NCBI RefSeq assembly: GCF_021018895.1
Contig: NC_079387.1
Location: 4,331,083 to 4,395,082 of the forward strand
Origin: Seriola aureovittata
Taxonomy: Eukaryota; Chordata; Actinopteri; Carangiformes; Carangidae
Direction of reading: 5' to 3'
Length of the DNA: 64,000 nt
Shown: piece after piece, positions 11,041 through 23,670 of the stretch
How positions within the stretch are numbered: the first letter of the stretch is position 1
Layout of the letters: every line of letters starts with the position of its first letter
Program-made: the position numbers and the translations under genes
The notes under the pieces: generated by a model
Told to the model about the DNA's origin: nothing
Database searches by the model: none
What the model saw: the letters and a program-made list of their open reading frames with translations, nothing else

Positions 11041-12086
11041 TCTGTTCTTACATATATTAACATACAATGCGGTTTCAATACTGTTCTGAATAGTCACATG
11101 TCATACATTCACACAGCGCATCGCCTCCCATCCACCAAACGCTGCAGATAAAAACATGCTACCAAAAGTCGGCGCCGGATTAAAAATCTTATTTCTGACA
11201 AGCACAAACCAAGTTATGTGCTTTGTAGGCTTTTCAGTTGGTATTTGTATTTGAGAACATGCTTTCTAAGTTGAAACTTTTGTGTTAGGTGAATTGAGTC
11301 ATTAGTTGGAAAATTAACATTTATTCTTTGTCTGGCAGAAATGTGTGTGTTTTTCATTTTGGATTTGATTCTTGATTTCCTTATGGGTTGATTATTTTGA
11401 GTTATTTGAAAATGAGCTGCTCTTTGTCCCTTCCTTTACTATGCCGCCTTTATACCTAAATATACTATGACCTTTTTGGATGTTTTTATGCCTCACTATA
11501 ACATTTTGTTTTTTCACCTTAAGACCTTACTATACTATTAGATCTTTATACCTTACTATACTATGACTTTTTCATGTTTTTATGCCTTATTATACTGTCG
11601 TTTTTTCACATTTTTTGCAAAACCATAGAATGTCATTTTTTCACTTTTAAGGCCTTACTATACTATGACGTCTCCATACGTTACTATACTATAACTTTTT
11701 GGATGTTTTTATGTCTTATTAAACTATGTCGTTTCGCTCTCTAGAGTAGCCGTCTGACTCCTGAAGCCGCTCGGTCAGAGATGAAGAGCACATCTTTCTC
11801 AAACCTTTTCGGTCTTTCCTCTGTGTGTTGGTCCCAAAAAGTAGTAAGATCAAACCATATTTTAACTCTCAACCTCTGAGTCTATAGAGTAGCCTTCTAA
11901 CCCCTGAAGCCACTCTGCCAGACATAAAGAGCACCTCTATCTCACTTTTTGGGACCGTCACACAGAAGACAGACTCTTTATCTCTAACTGAGTCTCTAAG
12001 GGGTTAGAGGGCTACTCTACAGACTGAGAGATTGAGAGTTCAAATATGGTTTGATCTTACTTCTTTTCTGGGACCAACACTCTCTC

Positions 12087-12146
<60 letters not shown>

Positions 12147-12530
12147 CCTCCCTCCCCCCCCCCCTCTCTCTCCTGGTATAAGAGTGAAAGCCACAGGATT
12201 AAAAAGTGAGCATTTTGTGTAAGAATAAAACATGTGAAGATAAAAGAAACCCTCTCACCGCTCTGATCCGTATCTGAACAAGATACAGAAAAGGTTGCAG
12301 CCCAGAGAGGAATAAGTGAATATTTGGAATGTTAAGAATCCTATTGGAGTTAATTACTCGCGAGAGAGCGGCCTTGAAAGTGACGTCACGTCAGGCACCA
12401 GGTGAGAGTCAGAGAAGTGTAGTCGTGAGGAATAAGGCAGCGAATTACTGGAGAAAAGGTGGACTTATTAGCCAACTCAGTGACGCATTTGCAACAATAA
12501 AAAGTAAAAAAAGAAAAGAAATTTGAAGGC
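11041..12530. repeat. AT-rich region with 36-bp-like motifs, tRNA-like fragments and a (CT)n run
   Basis: Between 11430 and 11740 there are several diverged relatives of the satellite unit found at 18.4 kb (ccttactatactatgac.. spaced by T runs). At 11740-12065 three tRNA-like fragments in both orientations carry ggttagagggctactct and gagttcaaat words. A (CT)n microsatellite with C-rich interruptions fills 12080-12171. No coding sequence is supported. Confidence 0.6.
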
Positions 12531-12699
12531 GTGGCGGCTATGATTTAGCAGTGGCGGGAATGTAGAGGAAACACTGCTTGTAAGCGGCGTTTGATCTTAA
12601 ATCTTAAGTCATTTCAGTCTTTGCTCTCAGTGTCCGCCCTCAACCCTCCACCCCTGATTATATGTAATTAGAACATGTACATACATTGAAGGCAGGTGA

Positions 12700-13451
12700 A
12701 TGTCATCTCATTGTCAGCCCTCAAAGTTCATGCGATTGGCTGATTTCAACATACAACCTGTACAACCGCTGTTTTGGCCAGCAGCCAAACACCCCTCTGT
12801 TCTCTCCCCCGCTTGGTACAATCCGGGTTCCCCTTGTATAAATCAAATTGGATCCGTCCACCTCCTGTTTGACAGTCTGACCTTTCACCTCGGCTTGGAC
12901 GGAGCTCGGATGGGAGCACATGCTACAAACATTTGGGTAAGTTCAATTCAATGAAATATCACTAAACAACTATGAAAATAAGTAACATTTAATGTCTTTG
13001 TGTAGCTCTGCCATTAACTTCCAAGTCATGTCAAAGGAAATCATAGTAGTAGTAGTATTAATAATTGAAATTTAATTTCTCTGTTGACTTTCAAACATCT
13101 GAACTGGTGATATCATTGATAGAAAATGTAGGAAAAGGCAAAGAAAAATCAAAAGAGGGGAAGACGGCCTGCGGTGCTTTAGTCAGAAAACTTTACACCA
13201 CATTTGTGTCTGTGTGCACTTCTCTGTTCATTCAGCAGCCTGGACAGAAGACAGACTTATATAATGACAAAACATATAATATTTTCTGACAGTTAAGAGA
13301 TAAGGCTTTGCAGAAAACAGTGTGTGTCTTTGCTTGTCAAATAGTTTGTTGCAGTGGCATGAGGAGGTTGACTGTTCAGACTGAGATGTGCCACATTCAC
13401 CCACGTTGTAGTGAAGAGGAGCGGCTGTCCATAAGACCGTAAGGTGGCCAC
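12700..13451 (+). repeat. Dispersed repeat R1, copy B, interrupted by an LTR
   Basis: Longest copy of R1, with the full series from cagccaaacacccctctg to tttgcttgtcaaatagtttg and aaggtggcca. It is cut at 13451 by the solo LTR that follows. The related copies at 10.36 and 50.54 kb continue past this point (aaggtggccatcat), which shows the LTR arrived later. Confidence 0.75.
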
Positions 13452-13904
13452 TGTTGGGTCTGAGCTCTACCTGGGCACCATTAAGTTAACAGTACTCTAC
13501 CTCATGAGCTGGACACCAAATATGTTAGATTTCGGTCGTTTATCAATTTATCGGCTATCAAAAATTAAGAAAATATTAATATGAAAAAAAAATAATATTA
13601 AATAATAACTTTAAAATGAATTAAAGTTCACGGTGCACCAGCCTAAACTAATAGGCAAAATAGCCAATATGGTTTTAGTCTCAATCTATTACCATTAGTT
13701 TGGAACTCTGATTAATCATTAGCTTACTAACTATAACCAAATTACCAAATCAATAGTAAGTTACAGTCGAAGGATCGGAATTCTACCGAGTAGAGGTCGG
13801 CTATATTCACGCTTTTGCAACATTAAACACACCAGTAGTTAAACTTAAAAGGCATTTATTTACAATGGAGCAGAGTAATATACAATGTCTAATCTAGCAT
13901 ATAC

Positions 13905-13963
<59 letters not shown>

Positions 13964-14990
13964 GACACAGACAAAGGCAAGATGGCCGACTCAAAGCGGT
14001 CACTGTGACCACATGACCTGAACAAAGAAGACTACAAAGATGGCGGTAAACAAAGAAACTACTAAAATGGCCACTGAGACCACCTAGTGTGTGTGAGAGG
14101 GAAGGTGTGAGTTTCTTTGTTAGCCTAGCTCATGTAATCTAAAGGTACCGGGTTAGAGGGGGGAGGTTAGCTTCATGCAAGTTCTAGGACTGAGACGTAC
14201 CGCTACGTGTGTGAACATACGAGTACTCGATGAACTGTACGACTGACCGCGACCTAAGCAAACATCGCAACAACAAGACATCAATCAACAAGTACATTAA
14301 CAAAGTTAAGACTTCTGCTGCTTAGCTATGCTGTGCTGGGAGAGGTTAGGCCCAGTCCGTTAACGTTACCCGATCCTTGGAACAAGCAAAGAGGTCCTTT
14401 CCAGTGTTTTGTAAAATCCAGTGAGTTGGGAGGTTTCCTGGTGGAGTAAAGTCCTGTCTGGCTGTGTCGCTTGCTGTTATCTCCTTTGTTCTCCTCACAG
14501 AGTTAGCCGTTCCACGCTAACTCTGCTACGACTCCCGTTGCTTGGACAAATCAGCTAGCCTTGTGTCGTAGCCGCTGATTCTGAAGAGGATTTGGTTCAC
14601 TCACAGTTAATCCGAAGCAGGTCGCTGTTGTGGAGGAGAAGAGCGTATGCAGGCTGCTGGTTGCGGGCCGGCGAGAGAGCTAGTTTCTCAGGTAGCAGAG
14701 CTGACCCGGGCCGGGGCCTCTTTGCCCTTTGCAGAACCGAGAGGAGAGGGCTGGAGCTGCTCTCCGGAGCGAGCCAAAAAGGGAAGAGAGCGAGAAGAGG
14801 TCTAGAAGACTGGTTTTGTTTGGCGACACCCTTGGGGGTCACATGTCACACGCTGACCACGGCTGGCCGGTAAGGTCCGTGGGGGGAAGGGTCATCCCCA
14901 GGTGTGAACCGTGAGGAACTGTGGGGTGTGAATTCCTTTGTCCAGTGAAGCAAAGAAACATTTGGTCTATTGAACGATTGAGTCCCGACA
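13452..14990 (-). mobile_element. Solo LTR (about 1.54 kb) with 4-bp target duplication
   Basis: The element begins TGTTGGG and ends CCCGACA, so it has the TG..CA ends of an LTR. It is flanked by ccac at 13448-13451 and ccac at 14991-14994. On the minus strand an AATAAA (13855-13860) lies about 400 nt from the end, as expected for an R/U5 boundary, so the minus strand is the likely sense. A (GT)n tract at about 13904-13961 and a GC-rich block at 14.6-14.9 kb lie inside. No coding domains are present; the family (Gypsy- or retrovirus-type) cannot be decided from an LTR alone. Confidence 0.6.
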
Positions 14991-15000
14991 CCACTAATGA

Positions 15001-15467
15001 TAAAAGGTACCTGGACCACCACTGCTTATTATATATAGTTGACATGTATTGTAGCGGGGAAGAGGAAAAACAATACAACTTATCTTTATTGTGCTAGATG
15101 ACACAAAGCTCAATGACTTACATTAGCCAAAATAACACAGTCACAGTCGCGTGCTACAATAAGAAGCCCATTAGCCCGTTCCCCTCTTTCTTAGCAAGGG
15201 CCATGCCACGGTCTTTGTGTCATTTATCCATTACTTTAATCTTTTATTCATTTATCTTTAACATTACAAATATTCACTTATTCCTCTCTGGGCTGCAGCC
15301 GTCTTTAAATTTCTGTATATTGTTATCTTATCATCACCAATGACCTCAACCACTTCGATATTTAGTAATGAAACCCGATGAAAGTGTCATGTTTTACGTA
15401 TATCACTGCAGCTCAAACATTTTGTACCACGTCAAAACACTTACATCTGGTTTATTTCTTCTTACAG
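15001..15467. other. No gene seen; low-copy repeat flank
   Basis: Part of this stretch (tgttatcttatcatcaccaatgacctcaa, about 15320) is the inverse of sequence near 33.8 kb, so it belongs to the shared duplicon described with the following exon-like segment. Confidence 0.35.
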
Positions 15468-15531
15468 GCGGAGACGTCTGTTTCTCAATATCACACTCAA
15501 CTGCGTGAAGACCGTGACTGTCTGCAGAGCG
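15468..15531 (+). pseudogene. Exon-like segment repeated three times in the window (copy 1)
   Basis: Flanked by cttacag and gtgagag; reads in one frame as AETSVSQYHTQLREDRDCLQ. Related segments lie at 33361-33403 (-) and 51768-51842 (-), the last reading VETAISEHHAQLRQDHES. The downstream intron (ttcttttatcttcacatgtt..) is also conserved in all three. The protein family is not recognised. Splice signals and coding character suggest a duplicated exon rather than a random repeat. Confidence 0.4.
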
Positions 15532-16271
<740 letters not shown>

Positions 16272-16391
16272 GTTTGTGCAACACATTCACCGACACCTGC
16301 CGCCGCTTGTTGCACTTCAGACGGCGCTTTCAGCTCGCTCTTCTAAAGAGGATATAGTTTATTCCCTCGCATCACCGGCTCCGGTAAAACT

Positions 16392-17495
16392 ATGTCGAAG
16401 GTACGAGCTATGCGCGCTAGTTGCTCGGTAGTTGACCGTACAAACCGACACGGAAGTCTTTTTACCCCCAACGTCCGAAGATCCGAAGACCCAATGGATT
16501 TGTTTTATTTTTGATGGAGATGTACCATTTCTAACCATTTCACGTAGGACCGCTTTCTCAACGAGGGCCAGTACAATGCGGGATTATAAAGCACGGATCA
16601 GCACCGACTGTCCGAAACCCAACTTCAAATTTGGGAACTGTAAGTTTCACCATTTTATGTCGCTTTACCGTATGTGCACGAGAGCCTGTTGCACGTGTTG
16701 TTAGCACGGCAGCTAACGCGGCTAAGGTTTTGCCTCGTGCACACAGACGGGTGCAGATTGTATGCAATTCCTCTGCTTGGTGTCGCCGTGTGACGTCGAT
16801 TAGAGGCGCCCTGCTAACTTTATCACACTTGAAAGGCGTTTTAACTGTCCGTAAAGTCGAGCCGGTAAAATTCCGGGCTTGTTTATCGGTGCTGTGAAAG
16901 TTAGTATTGAGAGTCACGCCTTATGATGTCCGTTTTAACGTTTGTATCATGTTTCCAGATTCGGTGCCTGGAGGGAATATCTAGATGAGCGCAGAGTTAC
17001 AGGGGATATGTGAAAGAGGATAGTAATACACATTTTTTGTATTTTGCAGGGATAGTGAGCTATTTGCGGCATTTACAATCTATTGACGACCCAGTTTACA
17101 CATAATTGAGTGCATTTGTTGTTATCAATTTTGCACTGCTTGCAGCTGTTGCCATAACTACTGCCTCTGTTTCCTCTGTTCAGGCCAGCACATCAGCTTC
17201 CCGCAACAATACCTGGCTGCCATGTCTTACGATGAAAATGCTGAGCGACCGAAAGCCCAAACAAAAGAAGGTGAACCACTGTTCAAGGTCCATTTTCCAA
17301 AGGCCGTGAAGGGGGAATGCAGAGCTACACCAGTTAAGACTATAAGTGTTATATTATTTTATTTTTCAACCAAAAAATGTTTTGTACACATTGTAAGTAT
17401 TAAGTATGTAAGCATAATGTTATGACAGTTCCACCGACAACAAAATACAGTAAAGAAAATGTCAGGAGATAGTTAGAAATAGACTTTCAATCAAT
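16392..17495 (+). pseudogene. THAP-like zinc-finger gene remnant (copy 1)
   Basis: Starts MSKVRAMRASCSVVDRTNRH, then with a frame change TSEDPKTQWICFIFDGDVP, HFTSDRFLNEGQYNAGL and GSAPTVRNPTSNLGT. This is the pattern of a THAP-like domain (C-x4-C..W..C-x2-H) of a gene family expanded in fish. The second Zn cysteine is Arg here (Cys in the inverted copy), there are frameshifts, and the segment holding the third cysteine is deleted. A later piece (SSVQASTSAS..) matches the minus-strand copy near 40.0 kb. The inverted homologue is 39.57-40.86 kb. Non-functional as read. Confidence 0.65.
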
Positions 17496-18290
17496 CAAGT
17501 TTTGGCGCAAAAACAACACTGCTCATCACCAAAAGAACACCATACCTACAGTGAAGGGTGGTGGTGGTGGCAGCATCACGCTTTGGGGCTGTTTTTCTTC
17601 AGCTGGAACTGGGGCCTTAGTCAGGGTGGAGGGAATTATGAACAGTTCCAAATACCAGTCGGTGTTGGCGCAAAACCTTCGACCTTCTGTTAGAAAGCTG
17701 AAGATGAAGAGGAACTTCATCTTTCGGCACGATCTAAATCAACCAAAGAATGGCTTCACCGGAATAAGATCGAGGCTTTGGAACGGCCCGGCCGGAGTCC
17801 AGACCCGGATCCCATCGAACATCTGTGGGGTGATCTGAAGAGGGCCGTGCACAGGAGATGCCCTTGCGATCTGTCAGATTTGGAGCGGTTTTGCAAAGAA
17901 GAGTGGGCAAATATTGCCACATTAAGATGTGCCACGCTGATAGGTTCCTACCCAAAAAGAGTGAGTGCTGTAATAAAAGCCAAAGGTGCTGCAACAAAGT
18001 ATTAGTTTAAGGGCGTGCATATTTATGCAACCACGTTCTTTTAAGTTTTTTATTTTATATTTTTCCCCTTTAAAGGTTTCAGTTTGTTTTTCAATTGCAT
18101 TGTACAGGTTATAGGTCACATTAAAGGTGGAAAAAGTTGTGAAATTATTTGTCTTGCTGTCATTTTTTTACATCACGAAAACCTGGCATTTGAACAGGGG
18201 TGTGTAGAATTTTTATATCCACTATATGTTGCGTTTCACAATTGTTTATACGGATCCAGTGAATCCTACAGTTTTTTATTATCACTGATT
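17496..18290 (+). mobile_element. Tc1-like transposase remnant
   Basis: Frames with shifts give [40 protein letters not shown] and [20 protein letters not shown], the typical Tc1/mariner transposase order ending in the (D)PIE motif with the last catalytic acidic residue. The N-terminal DNA-binding domain is absent, and at least one internal deletion and a frameshift separate the pieces. The inverted homologue at 39.6 kb lacks this block, and homologous sequence resumes at about 18296. So this copy took up the element, or the other lost it. Confidence 0.8.
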
Positions 18291-18295
18291 ATGAG

Positions 18296-18382
18296 TGCCT
18301 CATTTGATGTAAATAAATGCTTGATTGTTACTAAAGAAATGACTCCTGAATTCATATATTATATGCACACTATCTGCTGCTG
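18296..18382 (+). repeat. Continuation of the inverted duplication beyond the Tc1-like insert
   Basis: The words catttgatgtaaataaatgc, gttactaaagaaatgactc and cacactatctgctg match, reversed, 39.57-39.65 kb. This brackets the Tc1-like block as an insertion. Confidence 0.75.
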
Positions 18383-20660
18383 ATATGCCTTATTATACTA
18401 TGACGTTTTTTGCCATTTTTATGCCTTATTATACTATGACGTTTTTTGCCATTTTTATGCCTTATTATACTGACGTTTTTTGTCATTTTTATGTTCTACT
18501 ATAATATGACTTTTTGTGCCATTTTTATGCCTTAGTATACTATGACGTTTTTTGAAATTTTATGCCATACTACACTGACGTTTTTTTGGCATTTTTATGC
18601 CTTAGTATACGATGACGTTTTTTGCCATTTTTATGCCTTAGTATACTATGACGTTTTTTTGAAATTTTATGCCATACTACACTATGACGTTTTTTGTCAT
18701 TTTTATGCCATACTACACTATGACGTTTTTTGCCATTTTTATGCCTTACTATACTGTGACGTTTTTTGAAATTTTATGTCTTACTACACTATGACGTTTT
18801 TTGTCATTATTATGCTCTACTATAATATGACTTTTTGTGCCGTTTTTATGCCTTACTATACTGTGACGTTTTGTGCCTGACTATACTATGACGTTTTTTG
18901 CCATTTTTATGCCTTATTATACTATGACGTTTTTTGCCATTTTTATGCCTTATTATACTATGACGTTTTTTGCCATTTTTATGCCTTATTATACTGACGT
19001 TTTTTGTCATTTTTATGTTCTACTATAATATGACTTTTTGTGCCATTTTTATGCCTTAGTATACTATGACGTTTTTTGAAATTTTATGCCATACTACACT
19101 GACGTTTTTTTGGCATTTTTATGCCTTAGTATACGATGACGTTTTTTGCCATTTTTATGCCTTAGTATACTATGACGTTTTTTTGAAATTTTATGCCATA
19201 CTACACTATGACGTTTTTTGTCATTTTTATGCCATACTACACTATGACGTTTTTTGCCATTTTTATGCCTTACTATACTGTGACGTTTTTTGAAATTTTA
19301 TGTCTTACTACACTATGACGTTTTTTGTCATTATTATGCTCTACTATAATATGACTTTTTGTGCCGTTTTTATGCCTTACTATACTGTGACGTTTTGTGC
19401 CTGACTATACTATGACGTTTTTTGCCATTTTTATGCCTTATTATACTATGACGTTTTTTGTCGTTTTTATGCTCTACTATACTATGACGTTTTTTTCCAT
19501 TTTTATGCTCTACTATACTGTGACGTTTTTTTGCCATTTTTATGCCTTATTATACTGTGACGTTTTTTGTCATTTTTATGCCTTACTATACTGAGACGTT
19601 TTGTGCCTGACTATACTATGATGTTTTTTGCCATTTTTATGCCTTATTATAGTGTGACGTTTTTTGTCAATTTTATGCTCTACTATAATATGACTTTTTG
19701 TGCCGTTTTTATGCCTTAGTATACTATGACGTTTTTTTGTCATTTTTATGCCTTACTATACTGTGACGTTTTGTGCCTGACTATACTATGACGTTTTTTG
19801 CCATTTTTATGCCTTATTATACTATGACGTTTTTTGTCGTTTTTATGCTCTACTATACTATGACGTTTTTTGCCATTTTTATGCCTTACTATACTGAGAC
19901 GTTTTGTGCCTGACTATACTATGACGTTTTTTGCCATTTTTATGCCTTATTATAGTGTGACGTTTTTTGTCAATTTTATGCTCTACTATAATATGACTTT
20001 TTGTGCCGTTTTTATGCCTTAGTATACTATGACGTTTTTTGAAATTTTATGCCTTATTATACTGTGACGTTTTTTGTCATTTTTATGCCTTACTATACTG
20101 TGACGTTTTGTGCCTGACTATACTATGACGTTTTTTGCCATTTTTATGCCTTATTATACTGTGACGTTTTTTGTCATTTTTATGCCTTACTATACTGTGA
20201 CGTTTTGTGCCTGACTATACTATGACGTTTTTTGTCATTTTTATGCCTTATTATACTGTGACGTTTTTTGTCGTTTTTATGCTCTACTATACTATGACGT
20301 TTTTTGCCATTTTTATGCCTTACTATACTGAGACGTTTTGTGCCTGACTATACTATGACGTTTTTTGAAATTTTATGCCTTATTATACTGTGACGTTTTT
20401 TGTCATTTTTATGCCTTACTATACTGTGACGTTTTGTGCCTGACTATACTATGACGTTTTTTGCCATTTTTATGCCTTATTATACTGTGACGTTTTTTGT
20501 CATTTTTATGCCTTACTATACTGTGACGTTTTGTGCCTGACTATACTATGACGTTTTTTGTCATTTTTATGCCTTATTATACTGTGACGTTTTGTGCCGT
20601 TTTTATGCCTTACTATACTATGACGTTTTTTGAAATTTTATGCCATACTACACTATGACG
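18383..20660. repeat. 36-bp satellite with a 524-bp higher-order repeat
   Basis: About 2.3 kb of tandem variants of a unit close to tatgccttattatactatga plus cgttttttgccattttt (36 bp). A block of variants at about 18381-18904 recurs almost unchanged at about 18905-19428, giving a 524-bp higher-order period; later parts use a shorter mix of units with gtgacgttttgtgcctgac. The array is cut at 20660 by the DIRS element and resumes at 25101. Because 36 is a multiple of three, long open frames in it are an artefact. Confidence 0.95.
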
Positions 20661-21063
20661 TTCTACTTCATATCAGGTCAACACGCCACCGTATGGGTCA
20701 CTCTCTCCGAGGGTGAGCCGTTTCAGGATACAATTAGAAAATCAACACCTCCGTCCTTTGGGCGCAATCAGAGCCTACAAATACAGCTGTGCGATCACCT
20801 GCTCAGTCTCTTTTTCTCCTCCTGGAGCGGGGTGTGTGAGTATGGTTTTCAGATTGAGAAATGACAGAACGAGATATTGTGTGATTTTGGGATTGATTTA
20901 TCTGCCTTCTTCTTACAGCAACTGCTAGTATTGCTTGCGACGAGAAAAAGAGTGCGCGGATGTTTTTTGTGGATTTTGGATCTTTGTGTGGCGCTGCGGG
21001 GAGCCTCTTTTCCCGGGAGGGAGAACGCTTCCTCATGGCTGTATTGTTGTAAAAAATAAATAA

Positions 21064-21096
<33 letters not shown>

Positions 21097-21305
21097 GAAG
21101 GTAAAGGGAAGAAGGAAAACCTTATCTGCGTTCCGGCTGAGAGGGGCCGCTGCGTCCGGAAGGTCGTACGCTACCTGAGGCCTTTTTGTTTTTGCCACAC
21201 TTGTGTTTTTTCGTGCTGAGAGGAGCCGCTGCGTCCGGGAGGTCGCACGCTACCTCAGGCTTTGTTTCACCTTGCGTCCGCTGGGCGGTCTTGGCTTGCC
21301 AGACC

Positions 21306-21926
21306 ATGTCACAGGATGGTGAGGGTTTTTGCTCTCCATCCCTTGCCCTGGGCCAGGCCCATCAGCTGGCTGAGCTGGAGCCGCAGGTGGTGTGCGATCC
21401 GCCGCTTGAGGAAGGGGGGCGGCGCGCACGGAAGAGGAAGCGCCTTGCAGAGCTTGAGCAGCTACAGCGGCAGATGCAGTCTATGCAGGATACCCTTCAG
21501 GAGCTGGTGCATGCACAGCGTCCTTTAGGGCTGCACACCATGACCAGGCCAGATCCTGGGGACTTGGATAGGGATCCAGATGTGCTCTCTATTGCAGCCT
21601 CTGACAGTTTGGAAGGTCTGCACGACCCCCAGTCCGAGGAGGATGATCAGTCGTTCTCTGATTTTGGGGATGCTTCTGTGCCTGAGCAGTTGGACCCTTC
21701 TGATAGAGCTGTGATTGCGAGGGCGGCAGCACGCGCACAGCTGTCCTGCCAAGCTCCGCTTCCAGCTACTTCAGTGTTCGACAGGGGCTCACGGCGGCGC
21801 AGGTCAGACGGGCTCCCTGTGTTTCCTGACTTTATGTCAGAGCTGCAGGCATCATGGAGCGCTCCTAGCTCTACAGCCCTTCCGAGGTCCCAGCTGGCCG
21901 CTCATGGGGTGGCTACAGCCCCTTGA
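21306..21926 (+). CDS. DIRS Gag-like frame (truncated)
   Basis: Starts at ATG 21306 (MSQDGEGFCSPSLALGQAHQ) and stays open for about 206 codons. It has a basic RRARKRKR stretch, then a short coiled segment (LEQLQRQMQSMQDTLQELV) and an acidic Ser/Asp-rich region. This is the composition of the first ORF of fish DIRS elements. More Gag-like sequence continues in another frame at 22043-22240 (LLYLEGLLQDLASAAPSDEI), so the ORF is broken by frameshift. Confidence 0.65.
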   Translation: MSQDGEGFCSPSLALGQAHQLAELEPQVVCDPPLEEGGRRARKRKRLAELEQLQRQMQSMQDTLQELVHAQRPLGLHTMTRPDPGDLDRDPDVLSIAASDSLEGLHDPQSEEDDQSFSDFGDASVPEQLDPSDRAVIARAAARAQLSCQAPLPATSVFDRGSRRRRSDGLPVFPDFMSELQASWSAPSSTALPRSQLAAHGVATAP

Positions 21927-22239
21927 GTGGGCCCCACCTTTGCTATGTTAGCAGGCGCTGTGGCAAGGGCTGGCAGGGATGCCACTCACCCTAACAGACG
22001 CTGCAGGGCAACTGATATCATGCCTCAGCTCTGGCGGCCAGGTTGGCGTGTACTGATTCCTTGTTGCTGCTTTATTTGGAAGGCCTGCTGCAGGATTTGG
22101 CTTCAGCGGCCCCAAGTGATGAGATAGCCGAGATGCTCCGTGTGGCAGACATGTTACTGCGGGGTACCAGTGCACATGCCCGAGCCCTTGGTCAGTCGAT
22201 GGGGCAATCTGGCTCACCTATTTCCTGGTTCCAAAGAAG

Positions 22240-23670
22240 AACCTGAAGAAGTTCAATCACTTCCTGAAACGCCTGCCCTTCCGTATGCTTCGTCCGTCAC
22301 GTCTTCTGTCATCTGTAAGGCGTGGGGACCGGTTCACTGCAGTGGACCTGCGCGACGCGTACTTCCACATTCCCATACACAGGGGCCACAGGAAGTACCT
22401 CCGTTTTTTCTTTCAAGGCAACGCCTACGAGTACAACGTCCTCCCATTCGGCCTGTCCTTGTCTCCTCGCACCTTCACAAAGTGCATGGAGGCAGCGCTG
22501 GCCCCTCTGCGTCGCCAGGGGATTCATATCTTGAATTACCCGGACGACTGGTCGATTTGCTCCCCAACCGAGCATCAGGCTCAGCTCGACACCATGACAG
22601 TGTTGAGCCACCTCGAGAACCTGGGGCTGCGGGTGGAATATTTAGGTTCGGTTCTGGATTCGGCCTCGCTCAGAGCTATCCTGACCCAGAAAAGATGGAG
22701 AGCTCGTCACAGTTAACTGTGGGCAAGCACATTACAGTGAAGTGTGCCCGGAGGCTGTTGGGCCTCATGGCAGCAGCATCCCAGGTGGTGCCCCTGGGGT
22801 CGCTTCACATGCGGCCTCTGCAACGTCGGCTTGCCAGGCACAGAGTGAGCCCCCACGAGGATGGCCTGAGGGCTATCCCGTTGTCCTCGACTTGTCTTCC
22901 GGCAGTGGCACGGTGGACCACTGCCCTGGGCCTCAGGGATGGTGTCCCGTTGGGCCCGGCGTGTTCAAGGGTGACCATAACTACGGACGCCTCAGAGGCA
23001 GTGTATCGGGCCTTGGTGCATTTCCTTCCGGTAATTCAGGGGAAGCATGTGTCGGTTCGCACCGACGATTCAACCGTGGTCGCTTACATCAACCACCAAG
23101 GGGGGCTGCGGTCAAGGTCCCTGCACGACGGGACGCACAAAATCCTCCTCTGGGCTCATGCTCAGGGTGTGTCCCTGAAAGCCATCTACTTGCCAGGAGT
23201 GGCGAATGTGGCAGCAGATCTCCTGTCCAGGGGCGGCCCCTGGCCAGGGGAGTGGCGACTTCACCCACAGGTTGCGAAGGCCATTTGGGCTCGGTTTGGG
23301 AGGGCCCACGTAGACCTCTTTGCCTCACAGGAGACCACTCATTGCCCGCTGTGGTACTCCATAGCGGGTCCGGTGGGGACTTTGGGGGTGGACGCTATTG
23401 CACATCAGTGGCCCCAGGGTCTGTTGTATGCTTTCCCCCCCTTTCCACTCATACCAGTGGTATTGGCCAGGGTTCTGCTTGTGGCCCTGAACTGGCCACA
23501 TCAGCCGTGGATGGCGACCTTGCAGAGGCTGTTGGCAGGAACCCCTTGGTGCCTCCCAGTCAGGCCAGACATGCTGTCACAGGCTCGGGGAGAGCTCTGG
23601 CACCGGAATGCGGGAGTTTACAGGTTACATGCCTGGCCCTTGGACGGGAGCCGCCCTGTGGCTTGAGTCC
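22240..23670 (+). pseudogene. DIRS reverse transcriptase and RNase H, frameshifted
   Basis: RT motifs at 22285-22640 include FTAVDLRDAYFHIPIHRGH, VLPFGLSLSPRTFTK and the catalytic box as YPDD. The box is followed by a short deletion after LGLRV and a frame change. RNase H follows from about 22970 (ITTDASEA, VRTDDSTVVAYINHQGG, LPGVANVAADLLSR), with further conserved DIRS sequence to about 23660 (WPQGLLYAFPPFPLIP). The parts lie in two frames, so no full-length polyprotein is encoded. Confidence 0.85.

Noticed and set aside
16558..16917. A 119-codon open frame antisense to the THAP-like remnant, conserved at 40300-40659
   Set aside because: Conservation is explained by the inverted duplication of the whole segment; the sense strand carries the recognisable THAP-like motifs, and the antisense frame has no domain.
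18542..19594. Repeated open frames coding [15 protein letters not shown] peptides
   Set aside because: They arise from the 36-bp satellite, whose length is a multiple of three.
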